Shown here one piece after another: positions 1-8,964 of a DNA stretch of 64,000 nt. The DNA is from PCC-6802 sp943367755 (lineage in GTDB: Bacteria > Cyanobacteriota > Cyanobacteriia > Pseudanabaenales > Pseudanabaenaceae), in contig CALRKB020000016.1 of the NCBI GenBank assembly GCA_943367755.1, positions 14,195 through 78,194 of the forward strand, in the 5' to 3' direction. Position 1 is the stretch's first letter; the number at the start of each line of letters is the position of its first letter. The translations under genes and the position numbers were made by a program. The notes beneath the pieces are model-generated. The model worked only from the letters and a program-made list of their open reading frames with translations. It was not told where the DNA came from and made no database searches.

Positions 1-650
1 AAGTTGATCACTGCATCAAAATCATTGGCATTCATATTGTTGATGTAGGCGAGTACAGTGGGATTGGTAACGCCATCAATCGTCACCTCAGTCCGCTTAG
101 CCATATCTGTTGGTGGGACGACTGGCTCTGATACCTTTGTAGTGCCAGACTTGCCAGCATCATATCCCATGTCAACTACAGCATTGCGCAAAACCGTAAT
201 TTGCTGGCCTTGATCTAGCACGCGAATAGCTTGAAGTACCGAGGAAGCATTCGTTGAAAGTTTGTAACCCTCTGGAATTGGGGCTACTATTCCCTGCTCC
301 ATCCATTCTCCCAATTGATACCAGAAACCTAGCTTGATATTGGCACTAAAACCAGCATAGGCACGACAAACTGGTGTATCGGCTCGGTTAGCCAGGTCGC
401 ACATGGCTTGAGATTGCTCAATTGGAGACATTTGTCGAATTTGATTCATCAGGCCTTCGGCAAATACCATACTGGCTGCGCCAGGAGCGGCAACAGTAAT
501 AGTTGTTCCCATTTCGGTGTAAGCAAACCAGATCAGCGCTAATTGATCTTCGGCATTGAGCTGGTTGAACCGAGCAATCGTTGCTGGTACAGCATCGGCA
601 GATAGAGTACCGGGGAATATTCCACGAGCTGTGTCAATGGTGAATGGCAT
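1..650 (-). CDS. ocp: Orange carotenoid protein (3' end cut by window edge)
   Basis: Water-soluble carotenoid-binding photoreceptor that quenches the phycobilisome in strong light. The start ATG is at 650 and about 216 residues are present before the window ends, covering the whole helical N-terminal carotenoid domain (starts MPFTIDTARG), the linker and the first strand or helix of the NTF2-like C-terminal domain. Residues known to matter in the family are visible: the Tyr of WFAYTEMG, the Trp in FWYQLGEW, the Arg of LRNAVVDMG that makes the inter-domain salt bridge, and the first C-domain tyrosine in VLAYINNMN. I see no FRP or ketolase gene upstream, so recovery and ketocarotenoid supply must be encoded elsewhere or beyond position 1. 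Family call is firm; the OCP1/OCP2/OCPX subclass cannot be fixed from this fragment. Confidence 0.96.
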   Translation of the reverse strand, partial: MPFTIDTARGIFPGTLSADAVPATIARFNQLNAEDQLALIWFAYTEMGTTITVAAPGAASMVFAEGLMNQIRQMSPIEQSQAMCDLANRADTPVCRAYAGFSANIKLGFWYQLGEWMEQGIVAPIPEGYKLSTNASSVLQAIRVLDQGQQITVLRNAVVDMGYDAGKSGTTKVSEPVVPPTDMAKRTEVTIDGVTNPTVLAYINNMNANDFDAVIN

Positions 651-780
651 AAGCTTACCTTATTAAATTTGTGAAGTTGTGTTCGATTCCTAGTTAAAAG
701 TATTACGAAACCTTACAGAATAGCAACAAAACTTCACGAAGATCTTTCGAAAGGGTTACTAAAGATACAGCGTGAGGATC

Positions 781-808
781 GATATCTAAGCATATATGTA
801 TAGATATC
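781..808. promoter_or_regulatory. Inverted repeat upstream of ocp, possible operator
   Basis: GATATCTA, 12 nt, TAGATATC: a perfect 8-bp dyad with an AT-rich centre that itself contains CATATATG. It lies about 130 nt upstream of the ocp start codon. The geometry suits a dimeric regulator; no specific regulator can be named. Confidence 0.35.
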
Positions 809-818
809 CACTTTGGTT

Positions 819-851
819 AAGCAATTTACTCTGTAAAGAATTGCTTTTTTT
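819..851 (+). terminator. Terminator-like hairpin on the plus strand
   Basis: AAGCAATT, 12 nt, AATTGCTT followed directly by more T residues, the layout of a weak rho-independent terminator read on the plus strand. No plus-strand gene precedes it, since both flanking genes are on the minus strand, so it may end an antisense or small RNA starting near ocp, or be fortuitous. Confidence 0.4.
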
Positions 852-1069
852 AACTACTATTATTTGGCAATACTTCGGACAGTTTTTGGGAACTAACGAT
901 AGAATAAGGGCTCGAGTATATTATTCATCGAATTAATCAACGAGAAGTGAAGGGTTTCAGCCTTTTTCTAAAAAATGTCCGAACCATCGATTTGGGAATA
1001 CCTTCAGTGTAATGGCATATGACTATCCTGAAGGTTAAGATTTAGAAGCTGCAGTCTAATCGAATTACT

Positions 1070-2020
1070 CTAATTGCGTTCGTAGGAGTATATATCTCCA
1101 GGTTGACTAAACAACTCAGACGATCGCTTGGCTAGAAACTCCACATCTTCTAGATTTAAGCTCCAATTAAAGGCATCAACAGTATCTTGAATCTGTTGGC
1201 GTGCGAGGGTAAGCCCGCATGCTACGGCACCCACACCAGATTGCTGTCTTACCCAGTTAAGCGCTACTTGCGAGATCGACTTATTGTATTTTTGCGCTAC
1301 CTCAGCCAGAGTATCTAGCATGTCAAGGGCTACTGGCCAGCCACCATGAGTTTTAATCATATTGCTGTAAAAGAAAGAACGGGCACGATCTGGCTCTTGC
1401 TGCGGCAACTTGATACCGCGAAATTTATCAGATAGGAACCCTCCTGCGAGAGAACCATAGGTCAGTAGTTGAATATTATGCTTGAGGCAAAGCGCCTGCA
1501 TCGAAGTTTCTACGCGGCGATCGATCAGGCTGTACTGGACTTGATGCGTATAGATGGGGGCGTATCGGATTGCTTTTTCTAACATGGGTGTGTTGAAGTT
1601 AGTGACACCAAGTTGCAGGATCTTGCCTTGCTCCATCAGGTCACTTAACGTATCGAAGGTAGAAGCAAAATCTAAATTGGGATCGTGCCAATGTACTTGC
1701 ACGGAATCGAGCGCATCCCGTTGTAGCTTGTGTAATGAGCTATCAATTTTATTGCGTACCTGTATCGCTGAGGGTATACCGCCAAAGAACCCTAACTTGG
1801 TGAATACCTGACAGTCACGTTTTTTAAGTATAATCCCCAAAACTTCTTCACTACGTCCATAAAAGTCTGCCGTATCAAAAGTATTTACACCTAGAGATAT
1901 GTAGGTGTCGATCGCGTGGGCAATATCTGGTGTGGAGAGTTTCTTCCAAAGGCGATCGTCAAGCTGCCAGCATCCCACAATGAGGTAGTTCTGAGCGGGG
2001 TTTATTGGTTGGGAGTTCAT
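1070..2020 (-). CDS. Aldo/keto reductase family oxidoreductase
   Basis: NAD(P)H-dependent reductase of carbonyl substrates, cytosolic, 316 aa, full length. The catalytic tetrad is complete: Asp49 and Tyr54 in FDTADFYG, Lys75 in VFTKLG, His110 in VQVHWHDP. The body is a single TIM barrel. The rest matches the group of aldo/keto reductases resembling sugar or L-fucose dehydrogenases; the substrate cannot be told. It stands alone on the minus strand, divergent from ccs1, with ocp 420 bp downstream. Confidence 0.9.
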   Translation of the reverse strand: MNSQPINPAQNYLIVGCWQLDDRLWKKLSTPDIAHAIDTYISLGVNTFDTADFYGRSEEVLGIILKKRDCQVFTKLGFFGGIPSAIQVRNKIDSSLHKLQRDALDSVQVHWHDPNLDFASTFDTLSDLMEQGKILQLGVTNFNTPMLEKAIRYAPIYTHQVQYSLIDRRVETSMQALCLKHNIQLLTYGSLAGGFLSDKFRGIKLPQQEPDRARSFFYSNMIKTHGGWPVALDMLDTLAEVAQKYNKSISQVALNWVRQQSGVGAVACGLTLARQQIQDTVDAFNWSLNLEDVEFLAKRSSELFSQPGDIYSYERN

Positions 2021-2238
2021 GCCTACAGGGGGGATTTAGGGATTGGATCGTGCTGCAATAATGCCACCCTCAACAATATCAGGAATATCAAGTTGTTGTC
2101 AGATTTAGCTGGCGATCGCGATTTAGCGATTTGAACTAACTAAAAGGTGCGATCGCCCACCCAAGATGGTCGTCAACCCAATAAAATAGAGGCTGATACG
2201 GCATAAATTTCGATCTTAAAGTTGTGGGTAGGGTTTTG

Positions 2239-3585
2239 ATGGAGGCTTTAAAGACTGTAAAAAAATATTGGCGACGGGAATTGCTACCGTTGCTCGCTAA
2301 CCTGAAAATGGCGATCGCATTGCTATTGGCGATCGCCGTATTCAGCATCTCCGGCACGGTAATCGAACAAGGGCAAACTATCGATTTTTATCGCGAGAAC
2401 TATCCAGAACATCCCGCTCTGTTTGGTTTTTTGACCTACAAAGTCCTGATGGCAATTGGGCTAAACCAGGTATATGGCAGTTGGTGGTTTTTATCCCTGT
2501 TGATCCTATTTGGTTCTAGCTTAACGGCCTGCACATTTTATCGCCAACTCCCCATCCTCAAGGTTGCCAAGCGCTGGAGCTTTTATACCAAACCGCAAAG
2601 TTTTACCAAAATGGCGATCGCCACAGAACTGGCAGGGCGATCGCTAAGCGATCTGGAGCAGCCCCTGCGTCAAAAAGGCTACAAAATATTCCAAGAAGAT
2701 CAAAAACTCTATGCCCGTAAGGGACTGGTGGGACGCATAGGGCCGATTATCGTCCATGCCAGCATGCTACTGATTTTAGCAGGTTCAATCTGGGGGTCGT
2801 TAACTGGCTTTGTTGCCCAAGAGATGGTTCCCAGCGGCGAGACATTCCAAATTCACAACATTACCGAAGCAGGCATCTGGTCGAAGCCACAGATGCCTAA
2901 GGATTGGTCGGTAAAAGTTAATCGTTTTTGGATTGATTACACCCCCAGTGGTGCGATCGATCAGTTCTATTCAGACCTATCCGTACTTGATAAAACGGGT
3001 CAAGAGGTAGATCGACAAACCATCCACGTTAACAAACCTCTGCGCTATCGCGGTGTCACACTTTACCAGGCGAATTGGGATATTGCTGCCGTTAGGTTTA
3101 CGCTCAATCAAAGCCCAGTTTTGCAATTGCCGGTATCTAAGTTGCAAGCGCGCAGTAACGGTAGCCAGGTTTGGGGCACCTGGATTCCCACCAAGCCCGA
3201 TCTCAGTGCTGGTGTCACCTTGATCACCCCCGATCTACAAGGCACATTTTTGATCTATGACGAAAAGGGACAGTTACTAGCTTCCGTGCGCACAAATGGC
3301 AGTACAGAGGTAAATGGCGTCACGCTGACCATTAAGGATGTAGTCGGTAGCACCGGGCTTCAGATCAAAGCCGATCCTGGTATTCCTGGTGTCTATACTG
3401 GCTTTGGATTGCTGATGTTGGGCGTGATCATGAGTTATGTCAGCCATTCCCAGGTTTGGGCGCTCCAGGTTGGCAGCACGCTGTATATTGGCGGCAAAAC
3501 CAATCGCGCCAAGGTTGCCTTTGAGTCTGAAATAGTCCAAATCCTGGAAAGTCTTCCCAAGCAAGACTTATCGTTTGCGACATGA
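2239..3585 (+). CDS. ccs1: Cytochrome c biogenesis protein Ccs1/ResB
   Basis: System II c-type cytochrome maturation. Ccs1 (CcsB/ResB) works with CcsA to bring heme to apocytochromes on the lumenal side of the thylakoid or plasma membrane. 448 aa from ATG 2239, with N-terminal membrane helices (MAIALLLAIAVFSISGTVIEQGQ is the family hallmark region), a third helix near SWWFLSLLILFGSSLTAC, a large soluble domain, and a C-terminal helix (FGLLMLGVIMSYV). The frame is open to a GTG at 2224; I prefer ATG 2239 because homologs start shortly before the first helix. ccsA is not next to it. Confidence 0.95.
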   Translation: MEALKTVKKYWRRELLPLLANLKMAIALLLAIAVFSISGTVIEQGQTIDFYRENYPEHPALFGFLTYKVLMAIGLNQVYGSWWFLSLLILFGSSLTACTFYRQLPILKVAKRWSFYTKPQSFTKMAIATELAGRSLSDLEQPLRQKGYKIFQEDQKLYARKGLVGRIGPIIVHASMLLILAGSIWGSLTGFVAQEMVPSGETFQIHNITEAGIWSKPQMPKDWSVKVNRFWIDYTPSGAIDQFYSDLSVLDKTGQEVDRQTIHVNKPLRYRGVTLYQANWDIAAVRFTLNQSPVLQLPVSKLQARSNGSQVWGTWIPTKPDLSAGVTLITPDLQGTFLIYDEKGQLLASVRTNGSTEVNGVTLTIKDVVGSTGLQIKADPGIPGVYTGFGLLMLGVIMSYVSHSQVWALQVGSTLYIGGKTNRAKVAFESEIVQILESLPKQDLSFAT

Positions 3586-3664
3586 GGGGCAAACACATAG
3601 GTCTACCCGTACGGATAAGGGAAGTTCATCAATATTTAGAAGAGTTTAGTAAAAGAATAATCAA

Positions 3665-5611
3665 GTGACTGAAGCAAAAGTAGCATCCTATGGTGCATGG
3701 AAATCCCCGATCGCCTCAGAACTAATTGTCTCTACAAGTATTGGGCTAGGGCAAGTTGCGATCGCTGGTGATGATATCTTTTGGACTGAAGGGCGACCGT
3801 CTGAAGGTGGTAGGAATGCTATAGTGCGCTGCACACCTAGCGGTCAAATTACGGACGTGATTCCCGCACCCTACAATGCGAGATCGCGGGTACATGAATA
3901 TGGCGGCAGCTCATTTCTAGTCGTAGATGGCAGGGTTTACTTTTCTAACTTTGCCGATCGTCGCTTATATTGCCATTGGCTCACAGAAAAGCCCGATAGT
4001 GATCCAAATCCTCTCACACCAACGGGTACATATCGCTATGCGGATGCTATTTTTGACCGCGATCGCCACCGACTGATCTGCGTGCGAGAGGAACATGATG
4101 AATCTAAAAGCGAGCCAATTAATACCCTAGTCAGTATCAATATTCTGAATGGTGAAGATATCCAAATTTTGGCATCAGGTGCAGATTTCTATGCCTCACC
4201 ACAACTAAGTGCGGATGGCAGCAAGCTGGCATGGCTGAGTTGGCATCATCCCAATATGCCTTGGGATGGCACGGAGCTATGGGTTGCCGAAGTTGGCGAT
4301 CGCGAACTCCATAACCCTCAATTAGTAGCTGGTGGCATAGAGGAATCGATTTTTCAGCCACAATGGTCGCCTGATGGTATCCTGTACTTTGTCAGCGATC
4401 TCACGGGTTGGTGGAATCTCTATCGCTGGCGCGATCGCAAGATTGAGCCGCTCTGCGAAATGGAGGCGGAATTTGGCTTGCCACAATGGGTATTTGGCAT
4501 GTCTACCTATGCATTTATTTCTGGTAGCAAGATCCTATGTACCTACAACCAAAAAGGGCAATGGCAGTTGGCTACTTTAGATACGTCATTTGATAAGCCC
4601 ATTCTAAATTCTATTCCTACACCCTATACAGATATTTCATCGCTCAAAGCCCAGGGCGATCGCGCTGTCTTCATTGCTGGCTCACCGACAGAACCTACCG
4701 CAGTCGTGCAATTAGATTTAGCCAGCGGTCAAACTAAGGTGCTGCGTTCATCAACCGAATTACAGGTTGAGAAGGAATATTTGTCCGTACCCCAAACTAT
4801 TGAGTTTCCCACTGAGAATGGCAAGACTGCCTACGCTTTTTTCTATCCACCCACAAATCGTGACTACATCGCACCTAGTGATGAGAAGCCCCCTCTGCTA
4901 GTTAAAAGCCATGGTGGCCCCACGGCAGCAACATCCAGTTCATTTAGCCTCAAAACGCAATATTGGACGAGTAGGGGCTTTGCAGTTTTGGATGTAAACT
5001 ATGGCGGTAGTACAGGCTATGGACGCGCCTATCGCCAGAGACTCAATGGTAATTGGGGCATTGTGGATGTGGATGATTGTACCAATGGAGCTAAGTATTT
5101 AGCAGAAAAGGGATTAGTCGATCGCGATCGCTTAGCGATCTCAGGCGGTAGTGCTGGTGGATATACTACTCTCTGCGCCCTCACCTTTAAGCATGTTTTT
5201 AAGGCTGGAGCTAGCTACTACGGTGTCAGCGATCTAGAGGCTTTGGCTAAAGACACCCACAAATTTGAGTCGCGTTACCTGGATGGACTGATTGACCCGT
5301 ATCCCGAACGACAAGATCTGTATACAGCGCGATCTCCTATCCACTTTACGGAAAGATTATCCTGTCCTGTGATTTTCTTTCAGGGTTTAGAGGATAAAGT
5401 TGTACCTCCCAACCAGGCAGTGATGATGGTTGATGCATTAAAAGCTAAGGGCTTACCAGTCGCATATGTACCGTTTGAGGGCGAGCAACACGGGTTTAGA
5501 AAAGCGGAGAATATAAAGCGATCGCTGGATGGTGAGTTCTATTTTTATTCGCGCATCTTTGGGTTTGAGCCTGCCGATTCCATAGAGCCAGTTCCCATCA
5601 ATAACATTTAG
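3665..5611 (+). CDS. S9 family prolyl oligopeptidase / acylaminoacyl peptidase
   Basis: Serine peptidase, 648 aa, GTG start. Residues about 20-380 form a beta-propeller-like (WD/PD40) gating region; the C-terminal third is an alpha/beta hydrolase. Catalytic residues are visible: nucleophile Ser in ISGGSAGGY, Asp in GLEDKVVPP, His in GEQHGFRK. The overall arrangement matches dipeptidyl aminopeptidase/acylaminoacyl-peptidase homologs of cyanobacteria. No signal peptide, so cytosolic peptide turnover is likely. pheA follows by 22 bp on the same strand, suggesting co-transcription without an obvious functional tie. Confidence 0.93.
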   Translation: MTEAKVASYGAWKSPIASELIVSTSIGLGQVAIAGDDIFWTEGRPSEGGRNAIVRCTPSGQITDVIPAPYNARSRVHEYGGSSFLVVDGRVYFSNFADRRLYCHWLTEKPDSDPNPLTPTGTYRYADAIFDRDRHRLICVREEHDESKSEPINTLVSINILNGEDIQILASGADFYASPQLSADGSKLAWLSWHHPNMPWDGTELWVAEVGDRELHNPQLVAGGIEESIFQPQWSPDGILYFVSDLTGWWNLYRWRDRKIEPLCEMEAEFGLPQWVFGMSTYAFISGSKILCTYNQKGQWQLATLDTSFDKPILNSIPTPYTDISSLKAQGDRAVFIAGSPTEPTAVVQLDLASGQTKVLRSSTELQVEKEYLSVPQTIEFPTENGKTAYAFFYPPTNRDYIAPSDEKPPLLVKSHGGPTAATSSSFSLKTQYWTSRGFAVLDVNYGGSTGYGRAYRQRLNGNWGIVDVDDCTNGAKYLAEKGLVDRDRLAISGGSAGGYTTLCALTFKHVFKAGASYYGVSDLEALAKDTHKFESRYLDGLIDPYPERQDLYTARSPIHFTERLSCPVIFFQGLEDKVVPPNQAVMMVDALKAKGLPVAYVPFEGEQHGFRKAENIKRSLDGEFYFYSRIFGFEPADSIEPVPINNI

Positions 5612-5633
5612 AAAATATAGCCACAAAGAAATT

Positions 5634-6479
5634 ATGCCATCAATTGCCTATCTTGGTTCACCGGGCACCTATGCCGAAGCTGCGGCTTTACTTTATCTAA
5701 AACTAAGCCAAGCTAACCTTAATTCATCCTCAGATAATTCCCGACTTTGCCCCTACCCCACGATTGCCCAAACGCTGCAAGCGGTTGCGAAAGGGGAAGT
5801 AGATCTTGCCATTGCTCCTATGGAGAACTCCATCCAAGGTGGTGTCACAATGACGCTAGATGGCATTTGGCAGTGGGATAAGCTCCAGATTCAACAGGCT
5901 TTAGAACTTCCGATCGACCACGCCTTGATTACGCTTGCGCCGCAGGTGGAGCAGATTAAAGTTGTTTACTCCCATCCTCAAGCGCTTGCCCAATGCCAGC
6001 ATTGGCTAGAACGCTTTTTGCCACAGGTGCAGATCGTGCCGACCGATTCTACAACTGAGGGTTTAAAATTTGTCACCAACGATCCCACCGTGGCGGCGAT
6101 CGCTTCGCAACGCGCGGCGGAATTGCACGAATTGCCCATTCTTGCCTGTCCAATTAATGACTATCCCGATAATTGCACCCGTTTCTGGGTGCTGGGGCTG
6201 ACTCCCCCTACAACAAAAGGCACCCATACCTCCCTAGCATTTAGCGTCAAAAAGAATATGCCAGGCGCTTTAGTGCGACCATTATCAGTCTTTGCCGATC
6301 GCAACATCAATATGAGCCGCATTGAATCGCGACCTTCCAAAAAATCGTTAGGTGACTACATATTCTTTATTGATATTGAAGCATCTGTAGAAGAGGAACG
6401 CGTCAAGGAAGCACTCTCCGAATTATTAGACTTTACCGAAACTTTAAAAATCTTTGGTAGTTATGCGATCTCGCCTTAG
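5634..6479 (+). CDS. pheA: Prephenate dehydratase
   Basis: Converts prephenate to phenylpyruvate for phenylalanine synthesis, 281 aa. It is a monofunctional enzyme without a chorismate mutase domain. The catalytic domain starts SIAYLGSPGTYAEAAA and contains the N-C-T-R-F motif (NCTRFWVLG). The C-terminal ACT domain carries the ESRPSKK motif that binds phenylalanine, so feedback inhibition is expected. It lies 22 bp after the S9 peptidase gene. Confidence 0.97.
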   Translation: MPSIAYLGSPGTYAEAAALLYLKLSQANLNSSSDNSRLCPYPTIAQTLQAVAKGEVDLAIAPMENSIQGGVTMTLDGIWQWDKLQIQQALELPIDHALITLAPQVEQIKVVYSHPQALAQCQHWLERFLPQVQIVPTDSTTEGLKFVTNDPTVAAIASQRAAELHELPILACPINDYPDNCTRFWVLGLTPPTTKGTHTSLAFSVKKNMPGALVRPLSVFADRNINMSRIESRPSKKSLGDYIFFIDIEASVEEERVKEALSELLDFTETLKIFGSYAISP

Positions 6480-6491
6480 TAAATGGTGACT

Positions 6492-6941
6492 CTACCAGAA
6501 TTTGATATTTAGCATTGCATCAATATCGCGGCTAAATTGCCATGTATCAGGGAATTGTTGCTGCGGATATTCGTCACGAACGTTTTTTAAAGCAGATGCA
6601 AGAGCATTGTTAAAGATTTCATCCCAAATAGCTTTTAGGCTTGGAGACTGTTCAATAATGTCCTCAAGTTGCGATCGCTGTTCTCTAATCGTATTTTCCC
6701 ATCCGTTGAAGCAGTCAGGCATATTGACATACATCCGCTTGAACAGATGTTCTAGCAGGGCTCTGAGTCGACTTTTTAATTCTCGTTTGTCTCTGCCTGC
6801 CAAGCCCTCTAACTCCTCGATTAAATTCTCAACATCGAGATTTTGGAAATCTCCAGATCTCAACTGTGCGATCGCTGTCTCTAGCCAAAGGTTAAGGTCA
6901 CGGTCGTACAAAGAAGTTTTAGGCTTGGTTGTTTGTGTCAT
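6492..6941 (-). CDS. DUF29 family protein
   Basis: 149-aa helical protein of unknown function from a family widespread and often multicopy in cyanobacteria. Characteristic features are the N-terminal SLYDRDLNLWLETAIAQLR, the acidic NLIEELEGLAGRDKREL segment, and the C-terminal FPDTWQFSRDIDAMLN. It converges with pheA, with 12 bp between stops. Homologs often lie near accessory genes, but no partner is visible here. Confidence 0.9.
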   Translation of the reverse strand: MTQTTKPKTSLYDRDLNLWLETAIAQLRSGDFQNLDVENLIEELEGLAGRDKRELKSRLRALLEHLFKRMYVNMPDCFNGWENTIREQRSQLEDIIEQSPSLKAIWDEIFNNALASALKNVRDEYPQQQFPDTWQFSRDIDAMLNIKFW

Positions 6942-7042
6942 TTCAATTCAACTCCTTTGGCATTAGGTGCGTTTTTCTTGCGTGGCGGAACCAATCGTAT
7001 TTGCTACCGTTGTAGCAAATAATTATCTTCACCTGCCGATAA

Positions 7043-7127
7043 CGGAGAGAGGGGGATTCGAACCCCCGGTTGCTTTCGCAACACTCGATTTCAAGTCGAG
7101 CGCATTCGACCACTCTGCCATCTCTCC
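7043..7127 (-). tRNA. trnS-UGA: tRNA-Ser (anticodon UGA)
   Basis: Type II tRNA with a long variable arm, 85 nt without CCA. The 5' end is GGAGAGATGGCAGAGTGG, paired with TCTCTCC at the 3' end plus discriminator G. The anticodon loop is CTTGAAA with anticodon TGA; the T arm has GGTTCGAATCC. CCA is not encoded, consistent with the cca gene in this window. Confidence 0.97.
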
Positions 7128-7186
7128 GTTGCACATTGTAGGGCATATGGTTCCAACTGTCAGCTTGTAACGCAATTAAAGTTTTA

Positions 7187-7978
7187 CTAAAATTCCACAA
7201 CTACGGGTACGTGGTCGCTAGGCTGAGTGAGTCTACGTGGCTCTACGTCTATGGTGCAGGCGATCGCGCTTTCATATAAAGCCTCGGTGGCAAAATGATA
7301 GTCAATCCGCCAACCGCGATTGCGCTGAAACGATCCGCTGCGGTAGTCCCACCAGCTATAGTGCCCAGGCTCAGTGGTAAATTTGCGAAACACATCCTTA
7401 AACCCCAAATTCAGGATTGCCTGTAACGCCTCGCGCTCGGCATCGGTTGCCATTACTTGTGTGGCGCGATCGCTCGGATCGTGAATGTCAATATCCTCAA
7501 CTGCCACATTAAAGTCGCCGCAGATCGAGAGCTTGGTGGGCTTGGCATCTTTTGCTAGTAATGCCTGGAGATATTGCTTGAGCGTCGCCAGCCAGCGCAA
7601 TTTGTATTCATACTTTTCACTACCTACGGCTGAGCCATTGGGGACGTAGAGGTTGACGATGCGAATACCGTCAGCGATGCCTGCGATCGCACGCTTTTGG
7701 TCATCTAGATCGCCAACATCACCTAAAACGGCAGCAAAACCCATACTTACCTCTGACATCGGTTGGCGCGAAATCATTGCCACACCGTTGTAGGATTTTT
7801 GTCCGTAGATGTAGGTATGCAGGCCTAAATTGGTAAATGGCTCCAGCGGGAAATCGGCATCGACCACCTTAGTTTCCTGGAGACAAAGTACGTCGATCGC
7901 AGGATGACTTTGCAGCCAGGACAGCACATGCTCTAGGCGAGTGCGCACGGAGTTCACATTCCAAGTTGCTACTTGCAT
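7187..7978 (-). CDS. xth: Exodeoxyribonuclease III
   Basis: AP endonuclease and 3'-5' exonuclease for base-excision repair, 263 aa. Endonuclease/exonuclease/phosphatase fold motifs are visible: N-terminal ATWNVNSVRTR, metal-binding LCLQETKV, active-site YVPNGS, GDFNVA, and the terminal PSDHVPV with the catalytic Asp-His pair. It sits between tRNA-Ser and the divergent methyltransferase gene, whose start is under 50 bp away, so the two promoters must overlap or be nested. Confidence 0.97.
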   Translation of the reverse strand: MQVATWNVNSVRTRLEHVLSWLQSHPAIDVLCLQETKVVDADFPLEPFTNLGLHTYIYGQKSYNGVAMISRQPMSEVSMGFAAVLGDVGDLDDQKRAIAGIADGIRIVNLYVPNGSAVGSEKYEYKLRWLATLKQYLQALLAKDAKPTKLSICGDFNVAVEDIDIHDPSDRATQVMATDAEREALQAILNLGFKDVFRKFTTEPGHYSWWDYRSGSFQRNRGWRIDYHFATEALYESAIACTIDVEPRRLTQPSDHVPVVVEF

Positions 7979-8025
7979 TAATATTAAGACTTACAACTAT
8001 TCAGCATTTTAGTGTCTTTGATTGC

Positions 8026-8943
8026 ATGGTAGGGATAAAAGCAAAACCATTCTTAAAATGGGCAGGGGGGAAAACGCAGCTTTTAAAACAGTTTGAATCC
8101 CACTATCCTGAATCTTTGAAGTTAGGTAAAATCAAAAAATATATTGAACCATTCATTGGTAGTGGTGCGGTTTTTCTGGAAATATGTCAAAAATATGAAA
8201 TCGAATCAGCACATATCTCTGACATTAATTTTGACCTAATTCAGGCTTATCAGGTAATTCAAAGATGGCCTGATGACTTGATTGAAATCTTGGGGAAACT
8301 CCAAGTCAAGTTTGATAAATCCAGTCAGATGCAACGGCAATTATTTTTTACTGAAATACGCACTCAGTATAATTTGCAAAGAAAATCTGTGAGCATTCTC
8401 AAGTTATCCAAGGATGCCATAAATCGCACAGCGCAGCTTATATTTTTAAATAAGACCTGTTTCAATGGCCTGTTTAGATTAAATTCCAAAGGTGAATTTA
8501 ACGTACCATTTGGTAGGTACAAAAATCCTAAAATTTTAGATGCTGAAAATATTTATCAAATATCTCAACTACTACAAAAAACTGAGATTAGATCGTCAGA
8601 ATTTGAATCTTGCTATGCGATCGCCGATGAATCTTCCTTTATCTACTTCGATCCACCCTACCGACCAATTAGTAAAACCTCTAACTTCACGAATTATGCC
8701 AAATCGGGATTTACAGATCGAGAGCAGGAAAATCTAGCTGATTTTTACAGAAAACTAGATCGAGAAAAAGCGGCAAAGCTGATGCTGAGTAATTCCGATC
8801 CGAAAAACGAAAATATGGATGATGATTTTTTCGAGCGGTTGTACGCAGGTTATTCTATATATAGGGTTTCGGCTAGTCGTATGATCAATTCCATAGGTGC
8901 AAAACGTGGGCGTATTTCCGAATTACTGATCGTTAATTATTAG
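8026..8943 (+). CDS. DNA adenine methyltransferase, Dam/M.DpnII class (D12)
   Basis: N6-adenine methyltransferase expected to act on GATC, 305 aa from ATG 8026. Motif order is that of the alpha class: FLKWAGGK near residue 9 (AdoMet binding), EPFIGSGAVF at 41-50, target recognition in the middle, catalytic DPPY at 209-212. The frame extends upstream to 7966, but that part overlaps xth and lacks family similarity. No restriction enzyme gene is adjacent, so it is a solitary methylase, perhaps a homolog of the cyanobacterial GATC methylase DmtA. Base composition is clearly more AT-rich than the flanks, with a single HIP1-like site inside. Confidence 0.93.
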   Translation: MVGIKAKPFLKWAGGKTQLLKQFESHYPESLKLGKIKKYIEPFIGSGAVFLEICQKYEIESAHISDINFDLIQAYQVIQRWPDDLIEILGKLQVKFDKSSQMQRQLFFTEIRTQYNLQRKSVSILKLSKDAINRTAQLIFLNKTCFNGLFRLNSKGEFNVPFGRYKNPKILDAENIYQISQLLQKTEIRSSEFESCYAIADESSFIYFDPPYRPISKTSNFTNYAKSGFTDREQENLADFYRKLDREKAAKLMLSNSDPKNENMDDDFFERLYAGYSIYRVSASRMINSIGAKRGRISELLIVNY

Positions 8944-8964
8944 AATATTAATAAAATTAGTAAC

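Larger units (their letters stand above)
651..1069. other. Intergenic region upstream of ocp with several inverted repeats
   Basis: No convincing ORF. It holds a perfect 8-bp inverted repeat GATATCTA/TAGATATC (781-808), a plus-strand terminator-like hairpin (819-851), and a long-range pair TTCGGACA (874-881) with TGTCCGAA (976-983). All lie between the aldo/keto reductase stop and the ocp start, so they could be ocp promoter elements or an RNA encoded on either strand. Confidence 0.5.

Noticed and set aside
6502..6966. 154-codon plus-strand ORF over the DUF29 gene
   Set aside because: Antisense shadow of a clear DUF29 protein; composition is Ser/Arg-rich as expected from the complement.
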